From positions 1 to 64,000 of IMG/VR virus record IMGVR_UViG_3300023184_000090: a DNA stretch of 64,000 bases, one strand, 5' to 3'. Shown here one piece after another: positions 34,511-44,085 of this stretch. This stretch comes from a virus. Under the pieces are notes generated by a model that saw only the letters and a program-made list of their open reading frames with translations, made no database searches and was not told the origin of the DNA. The translations under genes and the position numbers were made by a program. Numbering within the stretch: position 1 is the first letter of the stretch; each line of letters starts with the position of its first letter.

Positions 34511-35488
34511 ATGACGCCAACAGATAAGTTAGAAATGCAGGTCGCTGAGGAATCAGATGGCTCTGCAGTGGTAAAACTACCCCCGAGTGAGGTATCTGAA
34601 CCTATAGAACCACAAGAAAAGGTTCAAAACGAGGCCTCAGATGACCTAGATGATGATGACAGAAGTGGTTCTGATGATGACGATCCTGAACGAGAAGCCA
34701 TACGGGCGGCTCGCAGAGAGGAAAGAAAGCTTAAAAAGCAATTGCATCGTGAGAAAGCACGCGAGTCGAACCATCTGATCACGGCTCTTCGTAAGCAGAA
34801 CTCGGAACTTGCCGGTCGAGTGGCGGCTTTGGAAACAAAGACCACCGGTGCTGAGCTGGCAAGGATCGACAAAGCCATCGACGATGCAGGTACTCGAGTC
34901 GAGTATGCAAAGATGAAGATGCAAGAGGCTGTTAACTCACGTCAAGGCGACGAGTTGACAAAGGCTCAACAGCTCTGGTATGACAACCAGCGGCAGCTTG
35001 AGTCACTACAGGCGCTGAAGGCAAATGCCAATAAGGTCATGTCTCAGCCGAAACAGAACAACATCAAGGTTCCGGATCCTAGCGTTCAGGCAAATGCATC
35101 TGAATGGATGAAACGGAACAACTGGTATGACCCACATCTTAAAGATGCGGATTCAAAAGTTGCGCAATCTATTGACCAGGTTCTGACCGAAGAAGGTTAT
35201 GACCCCACATCCTCTGATTATTGGGAAGAACTGGACGACAGGTTGCAAAAATATTTGCCACACAGATATAAAGCGGGGTATAGTACCGATACACGTAACT
35301 CTAGACCAAGGTCTGTTGTGGGAAGTTCAGGGCGCGAATCGGTGAGTACACCACGTCAAGGTGAGTTTAGACTCACTCCTGACCGCGTTAACGCTATTAA
35401 AGAAGCTGGCATGTGGGATGACGTAAAGCTTCGCAACAAGATGGCTCAGCGATTTGCTGAATATGATAAACAACAGAAACGAGGCTAA
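34511..35488 (+). CDS. Scaffolding protein
   Basis: 325 aa; AAAGGAGAAC before ATG. Very acidic N-terminus (LDDDDRSGSDDDDPEREA), long coiled coil at ~75-175, then a helical C-terminus ending in EYDKQQKRG. This layout and the place before the decoration and capsid genes fit head scaffolds, which shape the procapsid and leave it. No protease for scaffold removal is seen next to it. Confidence 0.7.
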   Translation: MTPTDKLEMQVAEESDGSAVVKLPPSEVSEPIEPQEKVQNEASDDLDDDDRSGSDDDDPEREAIRAARREERKLKKQLHREKARESNHLITALRKQNSELAGRVAALETKTTGAELARIDKAIDDAGTRVEYAKMKMQEAVNSRQGDELTKAQQLWYDNQRQLESLQALKANANKVMSQPKQNNIKVPDPSVQANASEWMKRNNWYDPHLKDADSKVAQSIDQVLTEEGYDPTSSDYWEELDDRLQKYLPHRYKAGYSTDTRNSRPRSVVGSSGRESVSTPRQGEFRLTPDRVNAIKEAGMWDDVKLRNKMAQRFAEYDKQQKRG

Positions 35489-35489
35489 C

Positions 35490-36032
35490 ATGGACGACCG
35501 AATTAAAAAGAACACACGCGTAGACAGAAGCAATCGTTCGCAAGACGATTCTTCACGCGCAGCGCCTGAAGATGCAAACTTTGTATCTTCCGAGGAACGT
35601 CGTAGGATGTTCCGCTCGGAGTGGCTTCAAGAAGCTCTTCCGACCCCGCCCGAAATTTCCGGGTATCACTTATGCTGGTTATCAACGACAAATCAGTATG
35701 ACCCTATTCACAAGCGTATGCGAATGGGCTATGAGCCCGTGAAAGCCGATGAATTACCAGGCTTTGAGCATTTGAAAGTGAAAGCAGGAGAGCATGTTGG
35801 TTTCGTAGCTTGCAATGAGATGGTGTTGTATAAGTTGCCTAACGCAATTTATCAAGACTTGATGATGGAACTTCACTATCATGCGCCTCAAGAGGAGCAA
35901 GAGAAGATCAAGATTCAGCAAGAACAACTGCTAAGCCAACGTGACAGCAATGGGAAACCGTTGGTTACGATCGAAGGTGACGGCATGTACTTTGATGCCC
36001 AAAAACAACGTCCTGTCCCTGTCTTCGAATGA
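35490..36032 (+). CDS. Conserved-type head-region protein, unknown
   Basis: 180 aa from MDDRIKKNTRVDRSNRS; GAGG precedes it and the scaffold stop is one base upstream. A basic N-terminal 40 residues, then a compact region with GYHLCWLSTTNQYDPIHKRM and KAGEHVGFVACNEMVLYKLP, then a coiled coil. This GYHLxWLSTTNxxDPIxxRxRxGYEPV pattern is common beside capsid genes in aquatic phages. Possibly a head completion or scaffold partner. Confidence 0.7.
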   Translation: MDDRIKKNTRVDRSNRSQDDSSRAAPEDANFVSSEERRRMFRSEWLQEALPTPPEISGYHLCWLSTTNQYDPIHKRMRMGYEPVKADELPGFEHLKVKAGEHVGFVACNEMVLYKLPNAIYQDLMMELHYHAPQEEQEKIKIQQEQLLSQRDSNGKPLVTIEGDGMYFDAQKQRPVPVFE

Positions 36033-36069
36033 TGACAAGCAGGCTTTTATTAATTGAAAGGATACTCTA

Positions 36070-36684
36070 ATGAGTGCAACTTCAGCATCGTTTGGTTTGC
36101 GCCCTGCATTCCATCCTTCGGGATTGGATCGTGCACAGGCGCTCGCCGGCGGTATTGTTAGCGGCTTGGCTGCTGACTTACTGAAAGGCTCCCCTATCCG
36201 ATATAACAGCACTGCAGGTACTTCTGTAGCCGCTGGTACTATCGCACAAGCCGCCGCTTCTGGCGCTTGGACGGGTGCTTTCGCCGGCTGTGAATGGACT
36301 GACACCACTGGTCGTCGTCGTGTTAGCAACTACTGGCCTTCTGGTACTACCTACCAGACCGGTTCGTGTGTTGCGTATTTCTATAACGATCCCAATATCG
36401 TTTACGAAATTCAAACCGATGCAACCATGGCTCAGACCGCGCTGGGTGGTGAATACAACTTTAGCGCTAACACCGGCTTTACTGTTACTTCGGGTTCTAA
36501 CACCACTGGCTTGTCTGCGACGGCTCTTGGCGTTTCAACCGCCGTTGCTAACGGTTCACAAGGCGCAATGCGCGTGGTTGATCTTGCCGCTTATCCCGGC
36601 AATGCGTGGGGCGATCCTTATGTGATCGTTCGTGTTGTTAACGCTCAGTCTCAGTACTTCGGTTCTGTGACCGCCATTGTTTAA
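36070..36684 (+). CDS. Probable head decoration / minor virion protein
   Basis: 204 aa; AAAGGA before ATG. Starts ATSASFGLRPAFHPSGLDRA, a motif typical of structural proteins encoded just before the major capsid gene. Rich in Gly, Ala, Thr and predicted beta throughout. Likely binds the capsid surface. Assigned by position and composition, not by a catalytic motif. Confidence 0.65.
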   Translation: MSATSASFGLRPAFHPSGLDRAQALAGGIVSGLAADLLKGSPIRYNSTAGTSVAAGTIAQAAASGAWTGAFAGCEWTDTTGRRRVSNYWPSGTTYQTGSCVAYFYNDPNIVYEIQTDATMAQTALGGEYNFSANTGFTVTSGSNTTGLSATALGVSTAVANGSQGAMRVVDLAAYPGNAWGDPYVIVRVVNAQSQYFGSVTAIV

Positions 36685-36697
36685 GGGGGACTAAAAA

Positions 36698-37612
36698 ATG
36701 GCCGCACCAATGCGCAGTACAGACTTTAGAAGTATCGTTGAGCCTATTCTCAATGAATGCTTCGATGGAGTCTATGACCAACGTGCCGATGAGTGGTCCA
36801 CGGTTTTCCGTGAACAACAAGGCATTCCACGTAACTACCATGAAGAGCCCGTCCTGTACGGATTCGGCGCTGCACCTCAGTTGCCTGACGGCCAACCCGT
36901 CACGTATCAACAGGGTGGCGTTCTCTTCCTGAAGCGCTATGTGTACAACGTGTATGGCTTGGCCTTCGCGTTGACCAAAGTGCTTGTGGAAGACGGTGAT
37001 CACATCCGTATCGGTCAAGTGTATGCAAAACACCTGGCACAGTCTTTGGTGGAAACCAAAGAAACCCTGTGCGCTAACGTGTTGAACACTGCATTCACTT
37101 CAACCGCTATCGGTGGTGACGGCGTGTCCTTGAGCAACTCGGCTCACCCAATTGTTAGCGGTACCTTCAGCAACTTGCTGAACACCTCTGCTAACTTGAG
37201 CCAGACCTCACTGGAACAGATGCTGATTCAGGTTCGCCAAGCCGTTGACAACAACGGTAAGAAGATCCGTCTCCAGCCTCTGAAACTGGTGGTTGCCCCT
37301 GGTAACGTGTTCCAAGCTGAAGTGTTGCTGAAGAGCGTATTGCGTACCGGTACCGCTAACAACGACATCAACCCGATCAAGTCGATTGGTTTGATGCCCG
37401 AAGGCGCATCGGTTCTCTCTCGTTTGACCAGCGCTACTGCTTGGTGGGTCCAAACTGATGCACCTGAAGGCATGAAGCTGATGATGCGTCGTGGTTTGGA
37501 GAAGACCATGGAAGGTGACTTTGAAACCGACTCCATGCGTTACAAAGCCACCGAGCGTTACGATGTCGGTTATACCGATCCTCGTGCAATGTACGGCACG
37601 CCTGGCGTGTAA
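36698..37612 (+). CDS. Major capsid protein
   Basis: 304 aa; AAGGGGG before the ATG and a strong terminator after the stop, as expected for the most abundant virion protein. HK97-fold Mu gpT-like features: QGGVLFLKRYVYNVYGLAFALTK near 70-95 (E-loop and spine region), VETKETLCANVLNTAF near 118, LVVAPGNVFQAEVLLKS near 207 and the C-terminal YKATERYDVGYTDPRAMYG. No cleavage of an N-terminal delta domain is indicated. Good codon bias (GGT, AAC, CTG) fits high expression. Confidence 0.88.
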   Translation: MAAPMRSTDFRSIVEPILNECFDGVYDQRADEWSTVFREQQGIPRNYHEEPVLYGFGAAPQLPDGQPVTYQQGGVLFLKRYVYNVYGLAFALTKVLVEDGDHIRIGQVYAKHLAQSLVETKETLCANVLNTAFTSTAIGGDGVSLSNSAHPIVSGTFSNLLNTSANLSQTSLEQMLIQVRQAVDNNGKKIRLQPLKLVVAPGNVFQAEVLLKSVLRTGTANNDINPIKSIGLMPEGASVLSRLTSATAWWVQTDAPEGMKLMMRRGLEKTMEGDFETDSMRYKATERYDVGYTDPRAMYGTPGV

Positions 37613-37618
37613 GTAGAT

Positions 37619-37648
37619 GGGGCTGGTTTAAACACCAGCCCCTTTTTT
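37619..37648 (+). terminator. Intrinsic terminator after the capsid gene
   Basis: GGGGCTGGT (37619-37627) pairs with ACCAGCCCC (37634-37642) around a 6-base loop, followed by six T. The best factor-independent terminator in the window. Confidence 0.9.
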
Positions 37649-37685
37649 AGTTTTTATTTGTCAAGCTTTTCAAGGAGAAGACAAA

Positions 37686-38663
37686 ATGCCTCAATTTTCC
37701 GATGATCTTTTCTTGGGTGGTTCGCAAACCTTTATGGGTTATGCAAAGACTCAAAACGTTGCTGTTGTTACAGCATCACAAGCAACTACTGTACTGACAG
37801 TTACCGCACTGCTTAACGGTGTGCCACTTCAAGTTGGCATGATGATTGGCGGTTCTGGTGTGACGGCTGGTACGTATATCACTTCTTTCGGTACCGGCAC
37901 TGGCGGCACAGGTACTTATAACGTGAACAACTCGGTTACTGTGTCTTCCACTACAATCGTAGCTGGTGTTGAAGACAACTTGCCTGATCCGTCACTGATG
38001 CCATTGGGTGTTGGCCCCTTGGGTCGTCTTTACATATGGGATACGGTTCCGGTGGTTTTGAACGGTGCGAACATTTGTGCATCGCAAACTCCTGCAACCG
38101 CCGGCGCACTGACCTTGCTGACAACCAGCACGCTAGGAGGTCGCTACGTTCAACGTGCTGATAGCACTAACGTTGTTCAGTTGGACGTGCCTCGTGCAGT
38201 TTCGATCTTCTTGACCGCAGGCGGTACTGCTCGTACCTACACCGTGGCTGGTTTCGACATCTACGGCACTGCAATGTCGGAGAACATCCTTACTGTTGCT
38301 AATGCCACTACGTCAGGCAAGAAGGCATTCTTCCAAATTGCCTCGGTGACCGGATTGGTCGGCGGATCAACCACTGCTGTAACGGTTGGCACAACCGATA
38401 TTCTAGGTATTCCGATTCGTATCACTGACCTTGGCTACATTCAGCACATCGGGTACAACAACACTCTGGCAGACGCTGCAGGTACTCCTCTTGTTGCTGA
38501 TCAAGCCACTGCAACCACCACCACTGGCGATGTTCGTGGTACGTACCTTCCGGCTTCTGCCACGGATGGCATTAAGCGTCTGGTTATGAGCATTGCGGTT
38601 CCTGCCATTGCATGCGGCCCTAATGCCACCCGTCTGGGCGCATTGGGTGTCACTCAAGCTTAA
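37686..38663 (+). CDS. Beta-rich virion structural protein
   Basis: 325 aa; CAAGGAGAAG before ATG. Residues ~35-95 form a beta module ([23 protein letters not shown] then [21 protein letters not shown]) that also appears in other phage tail or head proteins. The rest has [21 protein letters not shown] and ends LGVTQA. Probably a head fibre or decoration protein. Lies between the capsid terminator and the KGG-repeat protein. Confidence 0.65.
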   Translation: MPQFSDDLFLGGSQTFMGYAKTQNVAVVTASQATTVLTVTALLNGVPLQVGMMIGGSGVTAGTYITSFGTGTGGTGTYNVNNSVTVSSTTIVAGVEDNLPDPSLMPLGVGPLGRLYIWDTVPVVLNGANICASQTPATAGALTLLTTSTLGGRYVQRADSTNVVQLDVPRAVSIFLTAGGTARTYTVAGFDIYGTAMSENILTVANATTSGKKAFFQIASVTGLVGGSTTAVTVGTTDILGIPIRITDLGYIQHIGYNNTLADAAGTPLVADQATATTTTGDVRGTYLPASATDGIKRLVMSIAVPAIACGPNATRLGALGVTQA

Positions 38664-38674
38664 GGAGACACAAC

Positions 38675-39577
38675 ATGTCTGAGTTTAAACGTCTACCGAA
38701 GATGTGCACAACTGAGCCATCTGCCATTCTCACCTTCAAAAAAGGTGGGACTGTGAAGATGGCGATGGGCGGCGCACTTCCGATGAGTTCGCCGAAGGCA
38801 CCGATGGCACCACGGCGACCTTCTCCTGATGCATCCATGGGGAAACCCATGATGGATGAGAACATTGCTCAGAGGGCCATGAAGCAGCGGATGGCGAAGA
38901 AAGTTCGCCCTGGTCAGCCTGAAATGGGAGGTGCAATGCCTGCCATGAAGGAAGGCGGTAGTGCTGACATGGCGCAAGACAAGGCCATGATCAAGAAAGC
39001 TTTCAAACAGCATGACAAGCAAGAGCACAAAGGCGGCAAAGGCACTGACTTATCCTTGAAAAAGGGTGGCCAAGTCCCAATTGAGAAGCCTGCAAAGGGC
39101 ATTAGCAATCAAACCACTAAAATGACGCCTGCAAAGATGCACAGTGGTAATGCTGCTATGTCCGCTTACAAAGATGGTGGAATGGCGGTTAGTCCGAAAA
39201 AGCCTGCTGCAGGCATTAGTGATGAAACCACTAAAATGGTCACCACATCTGGACGTGCCGCTGTAGGCAAGTTTAAGAGCGGTGGCAGCGTGTCCTCAAA
39301 AAAGTCGCCTAGTCCCTTCACAGGGAACATCTCAGTGATGAAGTTTGCAAACACTAGTATGAAGTCTGCAGCTAGTAGTCCTAACAAGCTAGGTCATACA
39401 GGTGGCATTTCGGTGACAAAACCTGCAGGCTACAAAGAAGGTGGACAAGTGGCAATCGCCAAGCCTGCCAACGGGATCACTGACAAGACCACTGACATGG
39501 TATCTGCAAAGATGCACAGTGGTAATGCAGCAACATCTGCGTACAAAGCCGGCGGTAAAGCTAAAATTGAGTGTTAA
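38675..39577 (+). CDS. KGG-repeat protein
   Basis: 300 aa; TTAAGGAGA before ATG. Low-complexity, Lys/Gly/Met-rich. At least six (K/Y)(K/x)xGG(x)(V/A) elements, for example FKKGGTV, LKKGGQV, YKDGGMA, FKSGGSV, YKEGGQV, YKAGGKA. Between them longer repeats occur: KPA.GI(S/T)..TT.M and KMHSGNAA.SAYK..GG. Probably disordered and DNA- or capsid-binding. No known family. The repeats at DNA level (near 39130 and 39510) share long stretches, pointing to recent internal duplication. Confidence 0.7.
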   Translation: MSEFKRLPKMCTTEPSAILTFKKGGTVKMAMGGALPMSSPKAPMAPRRPSPDASMGKPMMDENIAQRAMKQRMAKKVRPGQPEMGGAMPAMKEGGSADMAQDKAMIKKAFKQHDKQEHKGGKGTDLSLKKGGQVPIEKPAKGISNQTTKMTPAKMHSGNAAMSAYKDGGMAVSPKKPAAGISDETTKMVTTSGRAAVGKFKSGGSVSSKKSPSPFTGNISVMKFANTSMKSAASSPNKLGHTGGISVTKPAGYKEGGQVAIAKPANGITDKTTDMVSAKMHSGNAATSAYKAGGKAKIEC

Positions 39578-39579
39578 AG

Positions 39580-39605
39580 GCGGGGGCTTCGGCCCCTGCT
39601 TTTGT
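39580..39605 (+). terminator. Terminator hairpin with TTCG loop
   Basis: GC-rich stem with UUCG tetraloop at 39580-39599 followed by TTTTGT. The 20-base stem-loop is identical to the one at 9249-9268 in the other arm. Confidence 0.8.
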
Positions 39606-39617
39606 AAAGGATAAAAG

Positions 39618-42272
39618 ATGGCACAAATCATTGTCTCGACTGGACCTGGCTCATTCGGGGATACTCAGCTACAGACACAGCTTTCAACTCGTTCGGCTGC
39701 ATACGACCCTGTTGATAAGTTGCGAGTATCTCAACCCCAAGCGCTAATTGACACCGACTTTGAGTACGGCACTCAACCGACCAAGTGGGAATCAATTTCA
39801 CTTCAGCAATCTCGTCAGAGTTGCTATTACACTGCTCAATTGCCTTTGAGCATCACAGGTATTACAGGTCTTAACACATTGAACGGCGGTTTCACTCTTG
39901 CAGGTACTTTCGTACTTGCAACAGGTGCTATCATTTACGTTCAAAATTCATTGAACACTGATTGTAATGGCTGGTTGTATGTGTCTACAGGCGGTACGAA
40001 CAGCGCTGTTGTGCAAACAGCCAATGGGACAACTATTCCTGCGACTAACTACTACAATCCTTCAAATACATATGTGTACGCAGGCGTCTTCTATTCTGCT
40101 TGCGGTATTGCATTAGCTGCAACAAGTGCGTTTACGTTTTCGTCGACTACTGTTACTGTAACTACTTCAACCCCACACGGGTTAAGCAAAGGTAGCTTTA
40201 TTTATGTCACAGGGTTAACAGGCGGAACTCCTGCGCCTAACGGTGCATGGGTTGTTGCAACTGTGCCGACTCAACTTACTTTTACGTACATTTGCAACAC
40301 TGCGCCCACTGTGGCGATTGTAAATGCGACCGGCCAGACTAACTTGTATGCACGACCTTCAGGTTATGTTGAGACTCGACCTTACGACGGTGGCGTGGCA
40401 TTTTCTGCCAACTCAAATGCACCTGATCAGCAGTTGATTCGCCAAACTCGCCGATACTTCCGCTATCAGTCAGGCAAAGGCATTCAGTTCTCTACTGGGT
40501 CAGCACTAAAGCCTTATTTGTTCAACCCGTCATTGGCATCAAGCGGCACAGCGATTGGTTCAACGATCACCGTAACAACCCCAACGCCTCACAACTTAAC
40601 TACGAACTGTACTATTCGAGTTGCAGGTGTTGATCAAGTTGGCTACAACGGCGATTTTCAGATTGCAAGTGTGCCTTCAGTGACGACATTTACGTACACA
40701 GCAACTGTTGCACCTGCGGCAACAACTGCAACAGGTATCAACATTCGAATTAGCCCATTGACATGGTATGGTTCTTCAAATCGTATTGGGTTTTTTGATC
40801 AGCAAAACGGTTTCTTCTTTGAGTTTGATGGGCAAACTTTGTACACTGTATTGCGCAGTTCTACTACGCAATTGGCAGGTCGTGCACAAGTTACGCAAGG
40901 TAGTGCAACTGTGACAGGTGTTGCTAGCACCGGTTGTAACTGGTCTTCTACACTAAAGCCCAATGACTACATTGTGATTCGCGGTCAGTCATACAAAGTG
41001 ATCACTATTGCAAGTGACACCTCAATGACGATCTCACCTGAGTATCGCGGTGCAACTCTAGCCACGGGTATACAAGGTTACATCATCTCAAAGACGATTG
41101 AAACGCGAACTCCGCAATCATCATGGTTTGACGTGTGTGATGGTTCAAATTCTATGAACAACCCGTCAGGCTACAACCTTGATTTGACCCGCATGCAAAT
41201 GTGGTACATAGACTATTCATGGTATGGTGCAGGCGCAGTTCGATTCGGGTTTCGAGGTAAAGACGGTGCCGTGACTTATGTGAATCAGATTCAGAACAAC
41301 AACCTTAAGTATGAAGCATACATGCGCTCTGGCAACATGTCTGCACACTATGAGTCAAACGGTCAGAATGCTTCAACATACATTACTTCTACGCTGGCAG
41401 CTGCTGCAGTAGACGCTATAGCTGTTGCAGATACTTCATTGTTCCCCAACGCGGGCACTGTACAAGTTAAGGGCAATGCTGCAACAACCCCAACTGCAAG
41501 CGCTATTGAGTACATTGCTTACACTGGCAAGACTTCAACGACACTAACCGGGTTGACTCGTATTCAAACAGGCGGAAACGGTACTGCACAGACATTCACG
41601 TATGCAGCAACTGCACCGATTTCTGTAGTGTATGCAACGCCTGATACTGCGCCTTCATTATCGCACTGGGGTTCTTCAGTTATCATGGATGGCAACTTCA
41701 ACGATGACAAATCGTTGCTGTTCAACTACGGTATGACGACTGCCATCACCACGACAACCTTAGGCCAAGTAACTGCAGTGATGGCAATTCGTTTAGCACC
41801 TTCTGCTGATAGCGGCACAATCGGTACTCTTGGAAACAAAGAAATTATCAATCGTGCACAGTTGCAACCAGTTGAACTTGGGTTGTTCACCACTGGTGCA
41901 GGCTACTTCATTCAGTTGTTCTTAAACGGGTTTGCAAGCGCTGCATTTACCGGCTCATTTTCTACAATTGGCGCCGGCACTTCATCATTGGCACAAGTTG
42001 CACTGAACACTACGCTCGGCACAACTATCACTAACGGTGAATCAGTAGCTGCTGCATACACGAACCAAACAGGTTCGACGACTCTTGATCTTAATAGTGT
42101 TCGTGACTTAGGCAACTCGATCTTAGGCGGTGGCACAAGTAATACTGTTCCAACATCTCAAGCAGGTTACTACCCCGACGGCCCTGATATTTTGTATGTT
42201 GTCGCAACGGCATTGTCTGCAACCTCATCCACGTTGGTGGCTCGGTTGACATGGAAAGAAGCTCAGGCATAA
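39618..42272 (+). CDS. Large virion structural (tail/baseplate-like) protein
   Basis: 884 aa; AAAGGATAAAAG before ATG. Beta-rich. Residues ~390-420 carry GFFDQQNGFFFEFDGQTLY and a later region WYIDYSWYGAGAVRFGF, both typical of a family of phage structural proteins found in cyanophages and other aquatic phages. Two 'TPHGLSKG / TPHNLTTN' segments with following 'TFTYxxxxAP' are Ig-like modules. Likely a surface-exposed tail or head-fibre protein; exact place in the particle unknown. Confidence 0.7.
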   Translation: MAQIIVSTGPGSFGDTQLQTQLSTRSAAYDPVDKLRVSQPQALIDTDFEYGTQPTKWESISLQQSRQSCYYTAQLPLSITGITGLNTLNGGFTLAGTFVLATGAIIYVQNSLNTDCNGWLYVSTGGTNSAVVQTANGTTIPATNYYNPSNTYVYAGVFYSACGIALAATSAFTFSSTTVTVTTSTPHGLSKGSFIYVTGLTGGTPAPNGAWVVATVPTQLTFTYICNTAPTVAIVNATGQTNLYARPSGYVETRPYDGGVAFSANSNAPDQQLIRQTRRYFRYQSGKGIQFSTGSALKPYLFNPSLASSGTAIGSTITVTTPTPHNLTTNCTIRVAGVDQVGYNGDFQIASVPSVTTFTYTATVAPAATTATGINIRISPLTWYGSSNRIGFFDQQNGFFFEFDGQTLYTVLRSSTTQLAGRAQVTQGSATVTGVASTGCNWSSTLKPNDYIVIRGQSYKVITIASDTSMTISPEYRGATLATGIQGYIISKTIETRTPQSSWFDVCDGSNSMNNPSGYNLDLTRMQMWYIDYSWYGAGAVRFGFRGKDGAVTYVNQIQNNNLKYEAYMRSGNMSAHYESNGQNASTYITSTLAAAAVDAIAVADTSLFPNAGTVQVKGNAATTPTASAIEYIAYTGKTSTTLTGLTRIQTGGNGTAQTFTYAATAPISVVYATPDTAPSLSHWGSSVIMDGNFNDDKSLLFNYGMTTAITTTTLGQVTAVMAIRLAPSADSGTIGTLGNKEIINRAQLQPVELGLFTTGAGYFIQLFLNGFASAAFTGSFSTIGAGTSSLAQVALNTTLGTTITNGESVAAAYTNQTGSTTLDLNSVRDLGNSILGGGTSNTVPTSQAGYYPDGPDILYVVATALSATSSTLVARLTWKEAQA

Positions 42273-42281
42273 GGAGGTTGT

Positions 42282-43022
42282 ATGCCACTTGTGAAAAGCA
42301 AATCGGCTGAAGCATTCAAGAAGAATGTTTCAGCCGAAGTAAAAGCAGGTAAGCCTGTGAAGCAAGCTGTTGCAATTGCTTATTCGACAAAAAACTCTGT
42401 CGGTAAGAAAGAAGGCGGCTTGTGGGACAACATCCATGCCAAGCAAGAACGCATTAAAAACGGATCTGGAGAGCGTATGAGAAAACCAGGCAGTAAAGGC
42501 GCACCTACAGCTGAAGACTTTAAAGTTTCAGCAAAGAAAGACGGCGGCACGATCATTGAGCCGTTTCAGATGAAAAAAGTAGGGACGGGTGGCAAAGTTA
42601 AGAAGCACAAAGGCTATGCTTCTGGCGGCGCAATCACAGGCCAACAGTTTCAAGCAATGCAAGGCACTGTGAACCGCTACTCTGCTCCGGCATCTCGTTC
42701 GACTTCAAGTAACACAGTATCTCGTCCTTCACCTGCGCAAGAGCCAAGTCTGTACGGCAGGTCTTTTCAAGCCGCTTATGATGCTGCAAAGCCTATAGCT
42801 AAGCCGATGGAAAGACAAGCTGCGCCTGTCTATAGGCCTGCACCTAGGCCTGTAGAGCCAACTCCAACGATGGGAAGAGAGCCACCGCCAAAAGTAGCGC
42901 CTGTGAACAGACCTGATTTTACGAACCCGCCAACAGAAAGCGTCTTGCCAGGCAGAGGCCAGATGAGCTATAAAAAAGGCGGAAAAGCAAACAAAGCTTC
43001 TAAGAAGAAACCAAACTACTAA
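42282..43022 (+). CDS. LWDNIH/KGG-motif protein
   Basis: 246 aa; TAAGGAGG before ATG. N-terminus SAEAFKKNVSAEVKAGKPVKQAVAIAYS resembles the DUF6496-like helix-turn-helix piece, then GLWDNIHAKQERIKNGSGER, a strongly conserved phage motif of unknown role, then KKDGG, GYASGGAI, a Pro-rich disordered segment and a final YKKGGKANKASKKKP. Basic and largely disordered; may bind DNA in the virion. Confidence 0.7.
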   Translation: MPLVKSKSAEAFKKNVSAEVKAGKPVKQAVAIAYSTKNSVGKKEGGLWDNIHAKQERIKNGSGERMRKPGSKGAPTAEDFKVSAKKDGGTIIEPFQMKKVGTGGKVKKHKGYASGGAITGQQFQAMQGTVNRYSAPASRSTSSNTVSRPSPAQEPSLYGRSFQAAYDAAKPIAKPMERQAAPVYRPAPRPVEPTPTMGREPPPKVAPVNRPDFTNPPTESVLPGRGQMSYKKGGKANKASKKKPNY

Positions 43023-43031
43023 AGGGGTGGC

Positions 43032-44084
43032 ATGTCTACTTCAGGTACAGTCGGTCAAACTGTAATTTCTGTTCAAAAGTTAATTGACCACGGTGCTCGT
43101 AGGTCGGGAAAACTAGCTGAAGAGCTTACAGTTGAACAAGTAGACGCATCTAAAGATAGTCTGTTCTATCTTTTGTCAAATCTTGCTAACTACGGCGTTC
43201 ACTATTGGTGCATTGACAAAACTATTCTTGGTCTGACCCCTGAGAAGTACATCTACACGCTTCCAGTAGGCACTATTGATGTGCTGAACACCAACTACCG
43301 CACAGTAAATGCAAATACGACTGGCGGATATAGCACTTCAGGCACTTCTGCATATGCTTTTGATGGTGTATACACTAACATTTGCCAGCTAACGACCAAC
43401 ACTGGGAAGATCGGCGTGGTTTTAAGTGCCGACACTTACATCGGCACAGTCGGCATTTTGCCTGCAGTCTCAGGGTCGGTCACTCTTACCATCCAGAGTT
43501 CAACAGATGGGATCACGTGGACCACTGTCTACAGTCCAGGTGCTATTACATGGGTTGCAGGAACGTGGCTGTACTATGATCTAGACCCTTCGGCTAGCAC
43601 TACTTACTGGCGTATCAGCCAGTCGGCTGGTGTGAACATGGGGGTTTACCAAGTTGTGTTTGGTTCGAACGCCAATGAGATACCTTTGGCAAGGTTGAAC
43701 CGTGACGACTACACCAACCTGCCAAACAAGAACTTTGTCAGCAATAGGCCTTTGCAATTCTGGTTTGATAGAACAATCCCACAGCCTACAATGTATGTGT
43801 GGCCATCGTCAAACACGTATTCTCCGCAGATCATAGTTTGGCGGTATCGTCAAATTCAAGATGTGGGCGATCTGTCAGGTGAATTGGAGATCCCACAGCG
43901 GTGGTATCTTGCAATTCAGAACATGCTTGCCCATCAGATGTCGATGGAATTGCCTGCCGTTGATCCCGGTCGAGTTACGTATTTAGAGCAGCAAGCAGAC
44001 AAGTACTGGCAGCAAGCCGAACAAGAAGAAAGAGATAAATCTCCGATTTATTTTGCACCCAACATAAGTTACTATACAAGGTAA
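43032..44084 (+). CDS. Head-tail connector-like protein with inserted F5/8C (discoidin) domain
   Basis: 350 aa; AAAGGGGTGG before ATG. Residues 1-90 (LIDHGARRSGKLAEELTVEQ ... ILGLTPEKYIYTLPVGTIDVL) and 220-350 (IPLARLNRDDYTNLPNKNF ... WYLAIQNMLAHQMSMEL) look like halves of a P22 gp4-like tail accessory protein. Residues ~95-215 form an inserted F5/8C-type beta sandwich (AYAFDG near 112, STDGITWTTVY near 158, YWRISQSAG near 195), a fold that usually binds sugars. So the connector may display a glycan-binding domain. Confidence 0.7.
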   Translation: MSTSGTVGQTVISVQKLIDHGARRSGKLAEELTVEQVDASKDSLFYLLSNLANYGVHYWCIDKTILGLTPEKYIYTLPVGTIDVLNTNYRTVNANTTGGYSTSGTSAYAFDGVYTNICQLTTNTGKIGVVLSADTYIGTVGILPAVSGSVTLTIQSSTDGITWTTVYSPGAITWVAGTWLYYDLDPSASTTYWRISQSAGVNMGVYQVVFGSNANEIPLARLNRDDYTNLPNKNFVSNRPLQFWFDRTIPQPTMYVWPSSNTYSPQIIVWRYRQIQDVGDLSGELEIPQRWYLAIQNMLAHQMSMELPAVDPGRVTYLEQQADKYWQQAEQEERDKSPIYFAPNISYYTR

Positions 44085-44085
44085 C

